Below, one piece after another: positions 48,101 through 57,238 of a DNA stretch of 64,000 nt (positions within the stretch are counted from its first letter, which is position 1; each line of letters begins with the position of its first letter). Location of the stretch: assembly GCA_033239125.1 (NCBI GenBank), contig BSWB01000004.1, positions 28,145,501 to 28,209,500 on the forward strand, written 5' to 3'. The notes beneath the pieces are model-generated. The model was not told the origin of the DNA. It saw nothing but the letters and a program-made list of their open reading frames with translations, and made no database searches. The stretch comes from Fagopyrum homotropicum. Taxonomy: Eukaryota > Streptophyta > Magnoliopsida > Caryophyllales > Polygonaceae. The translations under genes and the position numbers were made by a program.

Positions 48101-49295
48101 ACCCGTTATTGTTGTTGTTCCTTTGCCCTTGCTCTTCCTTCTTAGTTTGAGCCATCAAGAGCTCCTTCAATTGCTTCACGTCATTCGTCAAAGACGTGAG
48201 TTGATTGTTGTTGGATTGAGTCTCTTGAAAGTTGACTCTTTTAACTCCACCTTCAGCTCCTTGGTGGGTATATTTCTCCATGTGCAAGGCTTGCTTCTCA
48301 ATGAAGTCCCAAGCCTCATCAATCGCCATGTCCATGAAGGTACCGGCGGAAAGTAGTTGGAGATTGAACTGGGTGCTTCCGTCCAGCCCTTTGAAGTAGA
48401 TCTCCAACAACTCGATCTTTGGAATCCCATGATGTGGGCAATCCAAGAGGATATCCTTGAACCGCTCCCAAGATTTGGACAAGCTCTCCTTGTCCTTCAT
48501 AATGAAAGCGTTGATCTTCCCTCTCATTTCAGCGGTCTTTGAGGGGGGAAAGAATTTGGTCAAGAATTCCGTAGTCATCTCCTCCCATGTGCTAATTTTT
48601 TTTGGAGGAAGAGATTGATACCAAGTAAGAGCTCTATCTTTTAAAGAAAAGTAAAAAGGTCTTAGCTTGTAGTTGTTATTCTCAATTCTGGGGGGTCGCA
48701 AGGTTTCCATCAAGATCTCGTAGTTTTGAAGATGTTGATGCGGCGACTCTTTCTCTAGCCCTCCGAATTGGCATTGGCGAATCATGGCTAGAACTTGCGG
48801 TCGAAGTTCGTAGTCATGATCTGCTGGATCTCCTAGGTTCACTCCTGGACGCCTCAGCTGTTGATTAGGGTCCATCCTTTGACCTAGGGTTTGTGGGATT
48901 CCTGCGAGAAGAACATCTCGGACTGGCATCCGAGGTGGAAGTACATCGGCCGGGGCGTCAGGTACCGGAATTTGCCTTGGTCGCGGGTCAACAGGAGGAT
49001 CTTCCCTCGGTCGAAGTAGAATCTGGTCTCGTATGACTGCTATCTCAGCTTCGATTGCTGCAGTCTTGGTGCGATTCTCTTCTTTCTCTTGCCTGAGTTC
49101 TTCCTTGTTGAGGCGTAGCAACTCTAGCGCCTCTTTCAATTGGGCCGCAAGATCACGATCGTCTTGTTGGGCCATCTTCGCTTCTCTTAAGCGTCGCTTG
49201 TATGTCTTTTCTGGTTCGGGATCGTAAGGAACGATTTCCTTCCCAGCGCGGGTTCTTCGCATATACCTAAGAAAGAACCTGCAAAAGTCACTCAA
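45159..49295 (-). CDS. Gag-protease-integrase polyprotein without reverse transcriptase
   Basis: 1378 codons, uninterrupted. An N-terminal basic/coiled region (about 1-110; the likely initiator is Met12 before RRTRAGKE) is followed by the retrotransposon gag domain (about 180-330, QCQFGGLEKESPHQHLQNYE, FYFSLKDRALTWYQSLPP). An Asn-rich linker (about 390-450) takes the place of a zinc knuckle. The protease lies around residue 690-790 (ALCDLGASVSIIP, ILGRPFLATSG), with DLGA as in Athila relatives. After a 120-residue linker, integrase starts near 950: PWYADIVNYLV, HHCC (HCHSLPCGGH, CDACQR), D-D-E core (WGIDFMGPFP, IISDGGMHF, SNREIKAILEK) and a C-terminal GPYVV module. RT and RNase H, normally about 500-600 residues between protease and integrase, are absent without a frame break. 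Confidence 0.93.
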   Translation of the reverse strand: MSDFCRFFLRYMRRTRAGKEIVPYDPEPEKTYKRRLREAKMAQQDDRDLAAQLKEALELLRLNKEELRQEKEENRTKTAAIEAEIAVIRDQILLRPREDPPVDPRPRQIPVPDAPADVLPPRMPVRDVLLAGIPQTLGQRMDPNQQLRRPGVNLGDPADHDYELRPQVLAMIRQCQFGGLEKESPHQHLQNYEILMETLRPPRIENNNYKLRPFYFSLKDRALTWYQSLPPKKISTWEEMTTEFLTKFFPPSKTAEMRGKINAFIMKDKESLSKSWERFKDILLDCPHHGIPKIELLEIYFKGLDGSTQFNLQLLSAGTFMDMAIDEAWDFIEKQALHMEKYTHQGAEGGVKRVNFQETQSNNNQLTSLTNDVKQLKELLMAQTKKEEQGQRNNNNNGYRNNNNGPRNNNYNNNNRGSNSNNWRANNQNYGNNHSNSNSNDSSNPFLSSPSSSSTPLKSQGQGSSSSQPEKKDAVLEAILIKLSAMENSMTSFSRAQKSFEQQLANKANEAPRDPGKLPAKTETNPKGQCMAITTRSGLKTADPVPRSTQTTSVQIQSKNTSTEMPTEAEQQKAGGTTETYVPPPAYKPPLPFPQSRARAHLDKHFGKFLDLMNKLHINIPFLDAILGMPAYGKFLKEILSRKRKLEDVGEVRMTSKSSELIKIMKEKMPPKLRDPGSFCIPIQVGDVTCEALCDLGASVSIIPLELCTKIGLGEPKPVKIRLYMADRSITHPVGILEDVPVKLGNFYLPIDFVVLDIPADYPVPIILGRPFLATSGCNVDCKNAKLKFNVGGDEVEFALLAAMKGEQLTDDIFNIYDEEESRELVSSILINDPLERVISFSLMEEGIDASCDADIRSLKALEEDPGATTEKLIQEKKMSSLGSSSSTSTEALSGLSEATEEHLGQRLCASTEVDGEMMSTEITENNKFLTPSSDIHPLLVEHSIHKLSDNKGPWYADIVNYLVCQEIPPGLTYSQKKRFFKEVRHYYWDEPLLFKRGPDGMLRRCVPEDEVNSVIRHCHSLPCGGHASTDKTCAKVLRSGFFWPTLFKDVQSFVVSCDACQRTGNLSRRNEMPLNNIQEVEIFDVWGIDFMGPFPSSGGNLYILLAVDYVSRWVEAIASPTNDAKVVVKFLNRTIFPRFGTPRIIISDGGMHFINRKFKTLLSKYGVTHKVSTAYHPQTSGQVEISNREIKAILEKTVSRTRKDWSMKLDDALWAYRTAFKTPIGTTPYNLVYGKSCHLPVELEHKAYWAIKWLNFDIKEAGEKRLLELNELEELRLNAYENAKIYKERTKRWHDKRIVPKELNEGDLVLLFNSRLRLFLGKLKSRWTGPYVVKHVFPHGAVEIWGETSGSFKVNGHRLKKYQPETPVEEVAPIYLI

Positions 49296-49363
49296 GTAGA
49301 GTGGTTAGATGAAACGGGGCAATCGCCCCAAGAGCAAACCGTACCGGCTCGGTCTAGACCAAG

Positions 49364-49381
49364 TCCCCGGCAACGGCGCCA
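49364..49381 (-). other. Primer-binding site (tRNA-Asp type)
   Basis: The minus strand reads TGGCGCCGTTGCCGGGGA, six bases inside the 5' LTR. This is the primer-binding site typical of Athila-lineage elements, complementary to the 3' end of tRNA-Asp. Confidence 0.85.
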
Positions 49382-49387
49382 AAAACT

Positions 49388-51149
49388 TGTTCGCTCCAAA
49401 CGGTGCGTGCAAGCTTTAAATTTATAACCCTAGACTTAAGCTTAAAACAAGGATGCGAACCCGCAGTGTACGGGTCAATCGTAGTAAAAGCAAGAAAATT
49501 CCAGGGGTCGATCACAGGGACTCGGTGAAACAAAGTCAATACGGTGTGCTTATGTCAATACTAACCACAAGAGCGATTAACACAATCAAAGATGAATAAG
49601 AAGTCAATAAAGCAAACATGCAATTCTAGGGATTAAAGCATCTAGTTGTGGTTCCAACTCAAGATCTATAGATAAGCGGACAAAGCTGAGATTTTTGCGT
49701 GGGGAAGGTGTTACTAAAGTGGAGTGAATCACCGGGTAAGTCTCACTACTCGCTAATCCAAAACCGTAACTCCTATTACCGGGTAAGTCTCAAGGAATCA
49801 AGATAAAGAACTATAACCTCAAACTAACACACCATCTAAGGGAATAGAATCAACCTTTACCGGGTAAGTCTCAGGCTAACTCACAAAGATGGGATGGAAG
49901 CACACTCAAACCCCAATAAAGGATGAACCTTTATTACCTACACTTATGATCGTTGGTACACAAACTAAGGAATTACCGGGTAAGTCTCATCCTAAGCTTG
50001 CTTTGAACCAGGAAAGGTGTAATAAGAATAGGATTTGGCAAACTCTAACACTTAACTCTCAGTTATGGATCAGATAAGTCACCTCGGTCAGCCAGTTTCC
50101 ACCCCGGCCGAGATGTTCATCGACTGAACGAGATGCTTAGGGTTAAGGTTAAAGACTCGAACTTTCAGGATCCTACTGGAATCTAAGATTATCCTATCAT
50201 TGTTTTTCCCACAACCTTCAGCCAATCACCCTAGAATCACACAAGGAAATTAGCCACTCATCATCATGAAAGTATTAATCAAATATATGGGAAGAAGGTG
50301 AATATTTGAACAAAGAAGAATTTAATGAAAAGACTTCAATAACTGAATCAAATATCACAACAAAGCGTTCCTTGGATAGCAATCCAACAAGCAAGACAAC
50401 AAGGAAGGGAATCTAAGATAATCTTACAAAAACCCTTCAAAAGCTATAAAAGCTACAATCTTCAATCTTCCTTCAACCTTCAACAAGGTTCTTCGAATCT
50501 CCCCCAAACTGGAGTGCGGCTACTGCAGGAAGTATGCGGATCTCAGCGGGGTATGCGATGTCGTATGCGAGATCGTATGCGAGATGATGGATTTGTGAAA
50601 ATCCAACCCTTTTTATAGGAAAATAACCCTCCAAAGATAAGATATCTTAGAAAGATCTCTTCCCATAAAAATAGGTAAAATATATGATTCTGCATATCTC
50701 TTTCCTTTCAGGAGCCAAGCCCAAAAATATAAGATCTCTTTCCAATTTTAAAAGATCTCAGCCAAGAATAAAATATTCTCGCCGCGTCCTAGGTATTCGC
50801 CTCGGTCGAGTCGGCGTCTCTGGATCACCTCGGTCGAGGTGAATCTCTGGTCAACCGAGGTGAGTCACAACTGAATGCGAAATCTCTCAAAACTGGTCCA
50901 AAGTAAATCTTTAATCCATGGCTATGCTTCCTGGATGTAGCTCTAAATGACTCATGACTCCTTTTGCTCCTTTTTGATGCAAAACGTACCAAATTACCTG
51001 CAATTACAACAAACTAGGTGTAGACCTCGATTCTCGCAAAGGTAGATGAAATGGTGGTAAAATCACATAATGTACATACCAACATGCAGATTATGAAAGA
51101 TAAAACGTCCAAACAAACCCCAAAATATAGACTATAATTCATGCTATCA
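49388..51149 (-). repeat. 5' LTR of the complete Athila-type element
   Basis: 1762 bp. It carries the same four ACCGGGTAAGTCTC motifs as the partner (about 49731, 49778, 49859, 49975) and the CACCTCGGTCGAGGTG palindrome at 50826-50841. Most mismatches to the partner fall in the first 430 bp on the + strand. Confidence 0.95.
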
Positions 51150-52632
51150 GTCTCATTACTAACTTCGGGAACCATACTCTCAACAACTTCCTCAACTCCA
51201 ACATTTGCCAAACCCGCTATTGGAGGATCATCCATGGGGACTCGACCCCAACCTCTCGCTAGTGGAGGTTATAACACCCCGAATCCGCGGGACTCGGGGT
51301 GCCACGTGGGCTAGGATCTCAGAGTGGATCCTAAATCTAGCATGACAACAAGTTCACTAGATCTTACAACAAGGCACAAATAGATTAAAACCAAATACAT
51401 AAAACTGCACAATGTATGCATCACAATGTTTAAAAAATCACAGCCGATTACAAAACAACTACATCATATCCAAACAAGGATATAACAGCCCAAAACCCTC
51501 GGATATCCTAGTGTACAGAAGCCCTCGGCTGATCACCCTGTCTGGCTCACTCTGCAGTCCTCCTAACTTGCATATCATCTACAACACGGTATAAACCGTT
51601 AGCTAACAAAAATGAATAAGAATGAAACAACAACACATATAACACATCATCATATCATACATGCAATATCCACACACAAATCCATTTATTATATTTACTT
51701 AAGTTATACCATTACTAATTCATTACTTGTGATACGAGGAGAAGAACTACCTCACCTTTGTTTCCTTTCACACAGGTTTGGAAAGGTGCCAATCATCACC
51801 ACCTGAAGGAGCAGTCACAGAGAACCCCCTAGCTACCCCTATTGAGCCAAGCAAGTTATCATCGCCCGTTATCATATACTTGGGCCAATAATATGCATGT
51901 AGGGTCACCCTAGTCCGATTAAGTTATAAATACAACATACATATGCTCATACACAGCCAAAACACACACTCAAACCCATACTGCTCGCTAAGTAAGTCCC
52001 AAGGACTTACCTGTCTCAAACGCAATCCGTATCAAGTGGTCACAACTTCCCATCGGGGAAACAATTAGTGCCTGCATCATCAAAGCACAACAATATCAAC
52101 ATCGTCCCAAGGTTAGGAGATTCCACCTCCTAAACTCTATACCCATCCTCAACTCATAACTTGAATCCAAACCTCATAATCACATCACAACTCACGAATT
52201 CCTAAAGCATTACCTTAACATTCATCTCATACACATACTAAACCTTAAAGCCATAACCGACATACAACAACATCATGATCCTCAAATCACTGTCACACCT
52301 AGCATGCCTCTAAGCCACTCATACTAGGAAAGGAAAGAAGCCATATAACCCTAGGTAGGTCCTGCACAAGACGCACCTGCGTGACAGGAAGGACGCAAGG
52401 ACGAAGCATTGGGAGGCGCAGCCGCGCAGGGGAGGCGGCACTCCCACGCTGGGGCGGCGACACTAGTAGCGCAGGGGCGGATCTTGTGCAAAATGTGATC
52501 CTTGACTTCTCTTCGACTCTTCACTCGATTCCCTTCATCTCTTCACTATACAACAACCGTATACATACATATATATACATATATACATCAATACAAGCCC
52601 AGGAAGATCAACACAAGATCAATCTTGTGGAG
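51150..52632 (-). mobile_element. Chromovirus-like gag start and LTR (host of the Athila insertion)
   Basis: 51150-51270 on the minus strand encodes RGWGRVPMDDPPIAGLANVG and EEVVESMVPEVS. This matches the gag N-terminus at 61100-61220 (ATDPPVMEEASEEVAESVVPAT). The LTR follows directly at 51271 (reverse of CGGATTCGGGGTGTTATAA) and runs to 52632. It includes the palindromic block GTAAGTCCCAAGGACTTAC (51995-52013) and GC-rich GCGCAGGGGCGG repeats (52410-52485). The primer-binding site and leader are deleted between LTR and gag. The LTR's outer end is cut by the next Athila-like LTR at 52633. Confidence 0.75.
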
Positions 52633-54233
52633 TGATAACATACATTATAGTCTATATTTTGGGATTGGTTTAGACATTTTATCATCATAAATCTGCATGC
52701 ATGGCTATATATTCTCGATGATTGTCATTTTGTTTACCTTTGCAAGAATCGAGGTCTACACCTAGTTTTGTTGTAATTATAGGGAAAATGGCATGTTTTG
52801 GATCAATATGAAGCCAAAGGATCTAAGGAGACATGGAAGCTGCATTATGGAGCATCAAGGAGCTACAAGGAAGGCGTAGGAACCCTAGAAGTTGGATAGA
52901 AACGAGATATCGGACCAGTTATGGAGATTTGCACGTAATAGCTCGACCATCTCGGTTCACTACGTTAGCATCTCGGTCGAGATGGCTAATTGAGCCTAGA
53001 TCGAGACGGCCAGCCCACAACCCAATGAGATATTTATTTTTGGCCTATAATTTTCCTATAAGATGGAAGATATTTTCTAGATGGAAGCACGGCTGATTAT
53101 CTTTGGAATTGAGTATATTCTAGAGAGAAGAAGGAAATCGAAGGAAGATTTCTTGAAGCGAAAGTTTGAAAGTTTTGAAGAAAATTTGTAAGGTTTTCTT
53201 AGTGATCGTTGATTGTTGTCTTTGATACGATTATTGAGGAACAAAGTTTACTGCTTGTTTGGATTGTTTGTTTCTTTGATTATTGAGCCCTTTTTGATAA
53301 GGTTTTCTTGTTTTCTTATTGCTTCTTCAATTATATATTTGATTGTTATAATTATGATGATTGTTGGGTATACACCTTGCGATTCTAGGGTGATTGGCTA
53401 AAGGTTGTGGTATAGACGATGAAAGATTAGACTTTTAACCTTAGTGGACCCTGAAAGCTCGAGTTTTAACCAAAACTGAACCTCATCTCGTTCAGTTCGT
53501 GGAGTATCTCGGTCGAGATCGATAACAACTAGGCAAGATGTGGCCTAATTCGATCGATCTTGAGTTTAGGTTTTAGTTTGCCAAATCCTATCCTTGTTGC
53601 ACCTTTCCTGGTTTATATGCAAGCCTAGGATGAGACTTACCTGGTGATTCCTTTGCTTGTATACCGATGATGATGAGTGTTAGGTAATAAAGGTTTATCC
53701 TTTATTAGGGTTTGAGTATGCCTGCATCCTACCTTTGAGAGTTGGCTTGAGACTTACCCGGTGATGGTTAATTCTATTCACTTAGGTGGTGTGTTGGTTT
53801 GAGATTGTAGTTCCTTTCCTTAGTTCCTTGAGACTTACCCGGTGATAGGATCTTTGGTTTGGGATAGTGAGTAGTGAGACTTACCCGTTGATCTATTCCC
53901 ACCTTAGAAATACCTTCCCTTGCAAACCTCAGCTTTGTCCACGTTATCCTTAGAAATCTTGAGTCAAAATAACAACTGGATGCTTTGACCTCTAGAATCT
54001 GCATTCCTTTATCTGATTCATATATCATCTTTGTTTTGATGTTTTGCTCTTGTTTGATAACCTGATATTTACCGTGCTTGATTTCACCATAGTCCTTGTG
54101 TTCGACCCTGGAGTGTTTGCCACACTGCGATTGATTCGTACACTGCGGGTTCACATATTATTCAGGCTTTTATTTTAGGTTATAAATTTAAAGCTTATTT
54201 CGTTCAGTATTCACACACGTTTGAGAGCGAACA
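52633..54233 (+). repeat. 5' LTR of the second Athila-type element
   Basis: It runs TGATAACATACATTATAG to GAGAGCGAACA, 1601 bp. It holds four TGAGACTTACCCGGT motifs at 53631, 53748, 53829 and 53875, the mirror image of those in the element at 39727-51149. It also holds CATCTCGGTCGAGATG at 52969-52984 and a related copy near 53506. Confidence 0.85.
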
Positions 54234-54239
54234 AGTTTT

Positions 54240-54257
54240 TGGTGCCATTGCCGGGGA
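54240..54257 (+). other. Primer-binding site of the second Athila-type element
   Basis: TGGTGCCATTGCCGGGGA lies six bases after the LTR end. It is the same tRNA-Asp-type site as in the complete element, with two C-to-T/G-to-A changes consistent with methylation decay. Confidence 0.8.
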
Positions 54258-54359
54258 CTTGGTCAAGACCAAGTTCGGTATTTGGTTGTCTTTTAGGGTT
54301 GCTGCCCTTGTTGCTACTGATTGCTTTACTTGAGTGATTTCACAGGATTCTTCTTTAGG

Positions 54360-55416
54360 TATATGCAAAGAACTTGTGTTGGGAAAGAAATTATTCCCTA
54401 CGATCCTGAACCAGAAAAGACATACAAAAGAAGATTGAAAGAAGCTAAGATGGCAGCACAAGACAATCGAGATCTTGAAGCTGAACTGAAAGACGCATTA
54501 GAACAAATCCAGCTTAGTAATGAAGCATTACAAAGGGAAAGAGAGGAAGCTCGAGCAAGAACAGAGGAGATCCGAGTTGATATGACCGAATTACAGACCC
54601 ATATACGACCTCGAACCGATGTGGTTGTCGAGCCAATGGTTAACCCTAACCCACCTGCACCGGCCGAGATACAACCTCCAGCCCTTCGGTTGCCAGCTAG
54701 GGTCGACCGAGTCAACCCGTTTGTAGGTGAACCACAAACCCTAGGTCAAAGGATGGACCCGAATCAACACGTGTGGCGTCCGGGAGTTAACTTAGGAGAT
54801 CCAGCTCAACATGACTACGATTTTAGACCTCAATTCATGTCAATGATCTGACAATGTCAGTTTGGAGGATTAGAAAGAGAATCTCCACATCAACACTTGC
54901 AAAACTATGAGATTCTAATGGAGACTTTAAGACCTTCAAGGGTGGAGAACAACAACTACAAGTTAAGGCCTTTCTACTTCTCTTTGAAAGATAAGGCGCT
55001 TGCTTGGTATCAATCTCTCCCATCCGGAAGAGTTAATACATGGGAAGAAATGGCTACGTAATTTCTCACTAAATTCTTCCCACCATCAAATACTGCGGAG
55101 TTGAGGGGTAAGATTAATGCTTTTGTCATGAAGGATAGAGAAAGCTTGTTCAAGTCATGGGAAAGGTTCAAGGACCTTTTATTGGATTGCCCTCACCATG
55201 AGATTCCGAAGATTGAGTTGCTAGAGATCTACTTCAAGGATTTGGATGAGGAAACTCAATTTAAACTCCAATCACTTTCGCGGGCACTGTCATGAATACA
55301 CCGGTTGATGAAGCTTGGGAGTTTGTTGAAAAGCAAGCTCTACATATGGAGAAATATTCCCATCGAAGGGTTGAAGATGGAGGAAATCGAGTTGGACCAT
55401 CAGAACGGAATCTCAC
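54360..55416 (+). pseudogene. Athila-type gag, N-terminal part with nonsense mutations
   Basis: Open from the Met in RYMQRTCVGKE to a TGA at 54849-54851, where the intact relative has an Arg codon in MIRQCQFGG. This is a typical CpG transition. It continues as FGGLERESPHQHLQNYE, LRPFYFSLKDKALAWYQSLP (with a stop soon after at TAATTTCTC), MKDRESLFKSWERFKDLLLD and EKQALHMEKYS. Translation is closed at several points. The gag is split at 55417 by the solo LTR and resumes at 57239. Confidence 0.85.
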
Positions 55417-57238
55417 TGTTACGCTAAGATCGTGATGCGCAAATGGGTTTTAAATTTATAACTCGAACTAAATCCTAAACTACCTAGCGAAACCCACAGT
55501 GTACGGGACGTTTGTAGTAGGGATAGTACTCCGAGGTCGAACACAAAGACTAAGGTGAAATTGATTCGATTTGTGATTGAGTTTAGTAAAGATCTAGGTT
55601 GAAAGAAAAGAAAGAAATAAAGAAATGAAAATCTCAAATGTTTTTGGTTGGTTTTTTTGGTGATCAATCAAGATCACAATTCATGCAAAGTAAACAATCA
55701 ACTAAACTATGGATCAATACGAATAAACAAGCTAAACAAGATATAGATCAAAGAAAGAAAAGACGGATTCTAGGGGTTGGAAGTTCCGGTTATGGCATAG
55801 GACTCAAGCTATCTATTCATTCCTTGGATTAACTATGTTGGGGTTAAGTGCTTCTAGATTGGGATCAATCACCGGGTAGGTCTCATGATCCACTAGTCCA
55901 TTCCCTAGATCTCATCACCGGGTAAGTCTCTAAGAACCTAAGGGACGGAATTCTACACAAACCGGATCGTTACCTAGAGATCTTAGCCTATCCTTACCGG
56001 GTAAGTCTTGGAAAGGGAAGTCCTAAACAACTATCCTAGCACACTTAATCCAATGGCGGCTTATTAGGCTCACCACTACCTAAGGTTTGTTATCTTTGGA
56101 ATCTAAGAGTAAGGATTACCGGGTAAGTCTCTCCTAACACTTAGTTGCTAACACTAGGTCACCCTAGGATAGATTTAACTCAACAAACACTTAGGATTTC
56201 AACATTCTAACAATCTAAGACAAGATCCATCGAACCAGGGAAAATCACGGTTTGTTCTACCTAAACCACGGCCGTGGTTAGGCAAGAACTACCCGTGATT
56301 TCTAACACCAGCTACGTTCATGCACACAAGTCATCCAAAGATAAATCTAAGTCCGTCCTATCATAGCCCTAGCCATAACCATCCTTTCCTTACCCTAGAA
56401 CCACATCTATTTAGCCTACAACGTTCATAATAGAAATCGAAACAAACAAACATAAAATCATGACATCCATTTGCAAGATGTTGAAGGAAGAGAGATGAAC
56501 AAGTGAACTAAAACAAAACCAAGCTGAAAATAGAATTAGAGTAACTCACAATCCTTCCAAAAGAAGGTTCAAATGATTCATACAACTCTAGAAATAGAAT
56601 CCGGAATTCTTCAATACAAAACAATCTAGTGTGGTAATGGTGTGTGTTCTTCCTCTCCTCTTCAATGGAGCTCTTCTTCCTCTTTGACACTTTCCTTCCT
56701 AGAAAGACTTCTTGTTGAGAGAATATTTTTTGTTAAAGGATAATGGATAATGGAGAGCTGCTCCAAGATGCTTTTCTCAGCCAATGAAGGACCACTTTTA
56801 TAACAAATTTTGCATGAGCTGGCCATGAGAGTCGTGGCACAGCTGTCACAAGAATCTAGCAAAATCCACGGGTGATTCCACGGCCGTGGAGTGTCAGAGA
56901 ACCGTGATTCTGTGCTTCAACATTGCCTTTGATCATTAAGCTTCGATTTGGTGCATGGCTTGTGTTGGCAAGGTTCCATGAGTCCTCTTTAGCCCTTAGC
57001 TTGTGTCCCAATGAGTCCGAGGGTGTGTCATCTAGATGAACGATCCTCAAACGTATCGTTTTAGCTCCTAAATCTCCCGAAATACCTATAAAACACGCAC
57101 AAGTCCGTGTAGACGTCTATCTCGACAAAGTACATGAATTGAGTGCAAAACGTCGTGAACTAGTGCTAAACTATGCATGAATGAGTGAGAAATCTATCTA
57201 AATGATTACCTAAAACTAAATCATAAATCGTGTTATCA
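55417..57238 (-). mobile_element. Solo LTR of a third Athila-like family
   Basis: 1822 bp, TGTTACGC..TGTTATCA on the + strand, flanked by the 5-bp target-site duplication CTCAC (55412-55416 and 57239-57243). It shares the LTR plan of the other Athila-like elements: TTTAAATTTATAAC, GCAGTGTACGGG, then four ACCGGGTAAGTCTC-type motifs at 55871, 55917, 55996 and 56118. Its palindromic word is different: AACCACGGCCGTGGTT at 56264-56279 and CCACGGCCGTGG at 56878-56889. No internal element sequence is present, so the rest was lost by LTR-LTR recombination. Confidence 0.92.

Larger units (their letters stand above)
39727..51149 (-). mobile_element. Complete Athila-type Ty3/gypsy element lacking reverse transcriptase
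   Basis: 11,423 bp. The LTRs are exactly 1762 bp each (39727-41488 and 49388-51149), with TGTTCGC..GCTATCA ends on the + strand, and the 5-bp target-site duplication GTCTC (39722-39726 and 51150-51154). Transcription is on the minus strand: the primer-binding site lies at 49364-49381 and a long gag-protease-integrase ORF at 45159-49295. An extra ORF region follows integrase (42955-44391), as in Athila elements. No RT or RNase H motif occurs anywhere inside, so the element is non-autonomous. LTR differences by eye number about 11, so insertion is fairly recent. Confidence 0.95.

Noticed and set aside
47994..48356. Valine-rich 120-codon + strand frame
   Set aside because: It is the antisense of the Asn-rich linker in the Athila-type gag.
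49364..49381. Possible tRNA gene fragment (tRNA-Asp 3' end)
   Set aside because: It is a primer-binding site directly inside an LTR; no cloverleaf surrounds it. The same holds for the tRNA-Met-like sites near 22507 and 60688.
51014..51235. 73-codon minus-strand frame as a host gene
   Set aside because: It fuses chromovirus gag codons with Athila LTR sequence across the insertion point at 51149.
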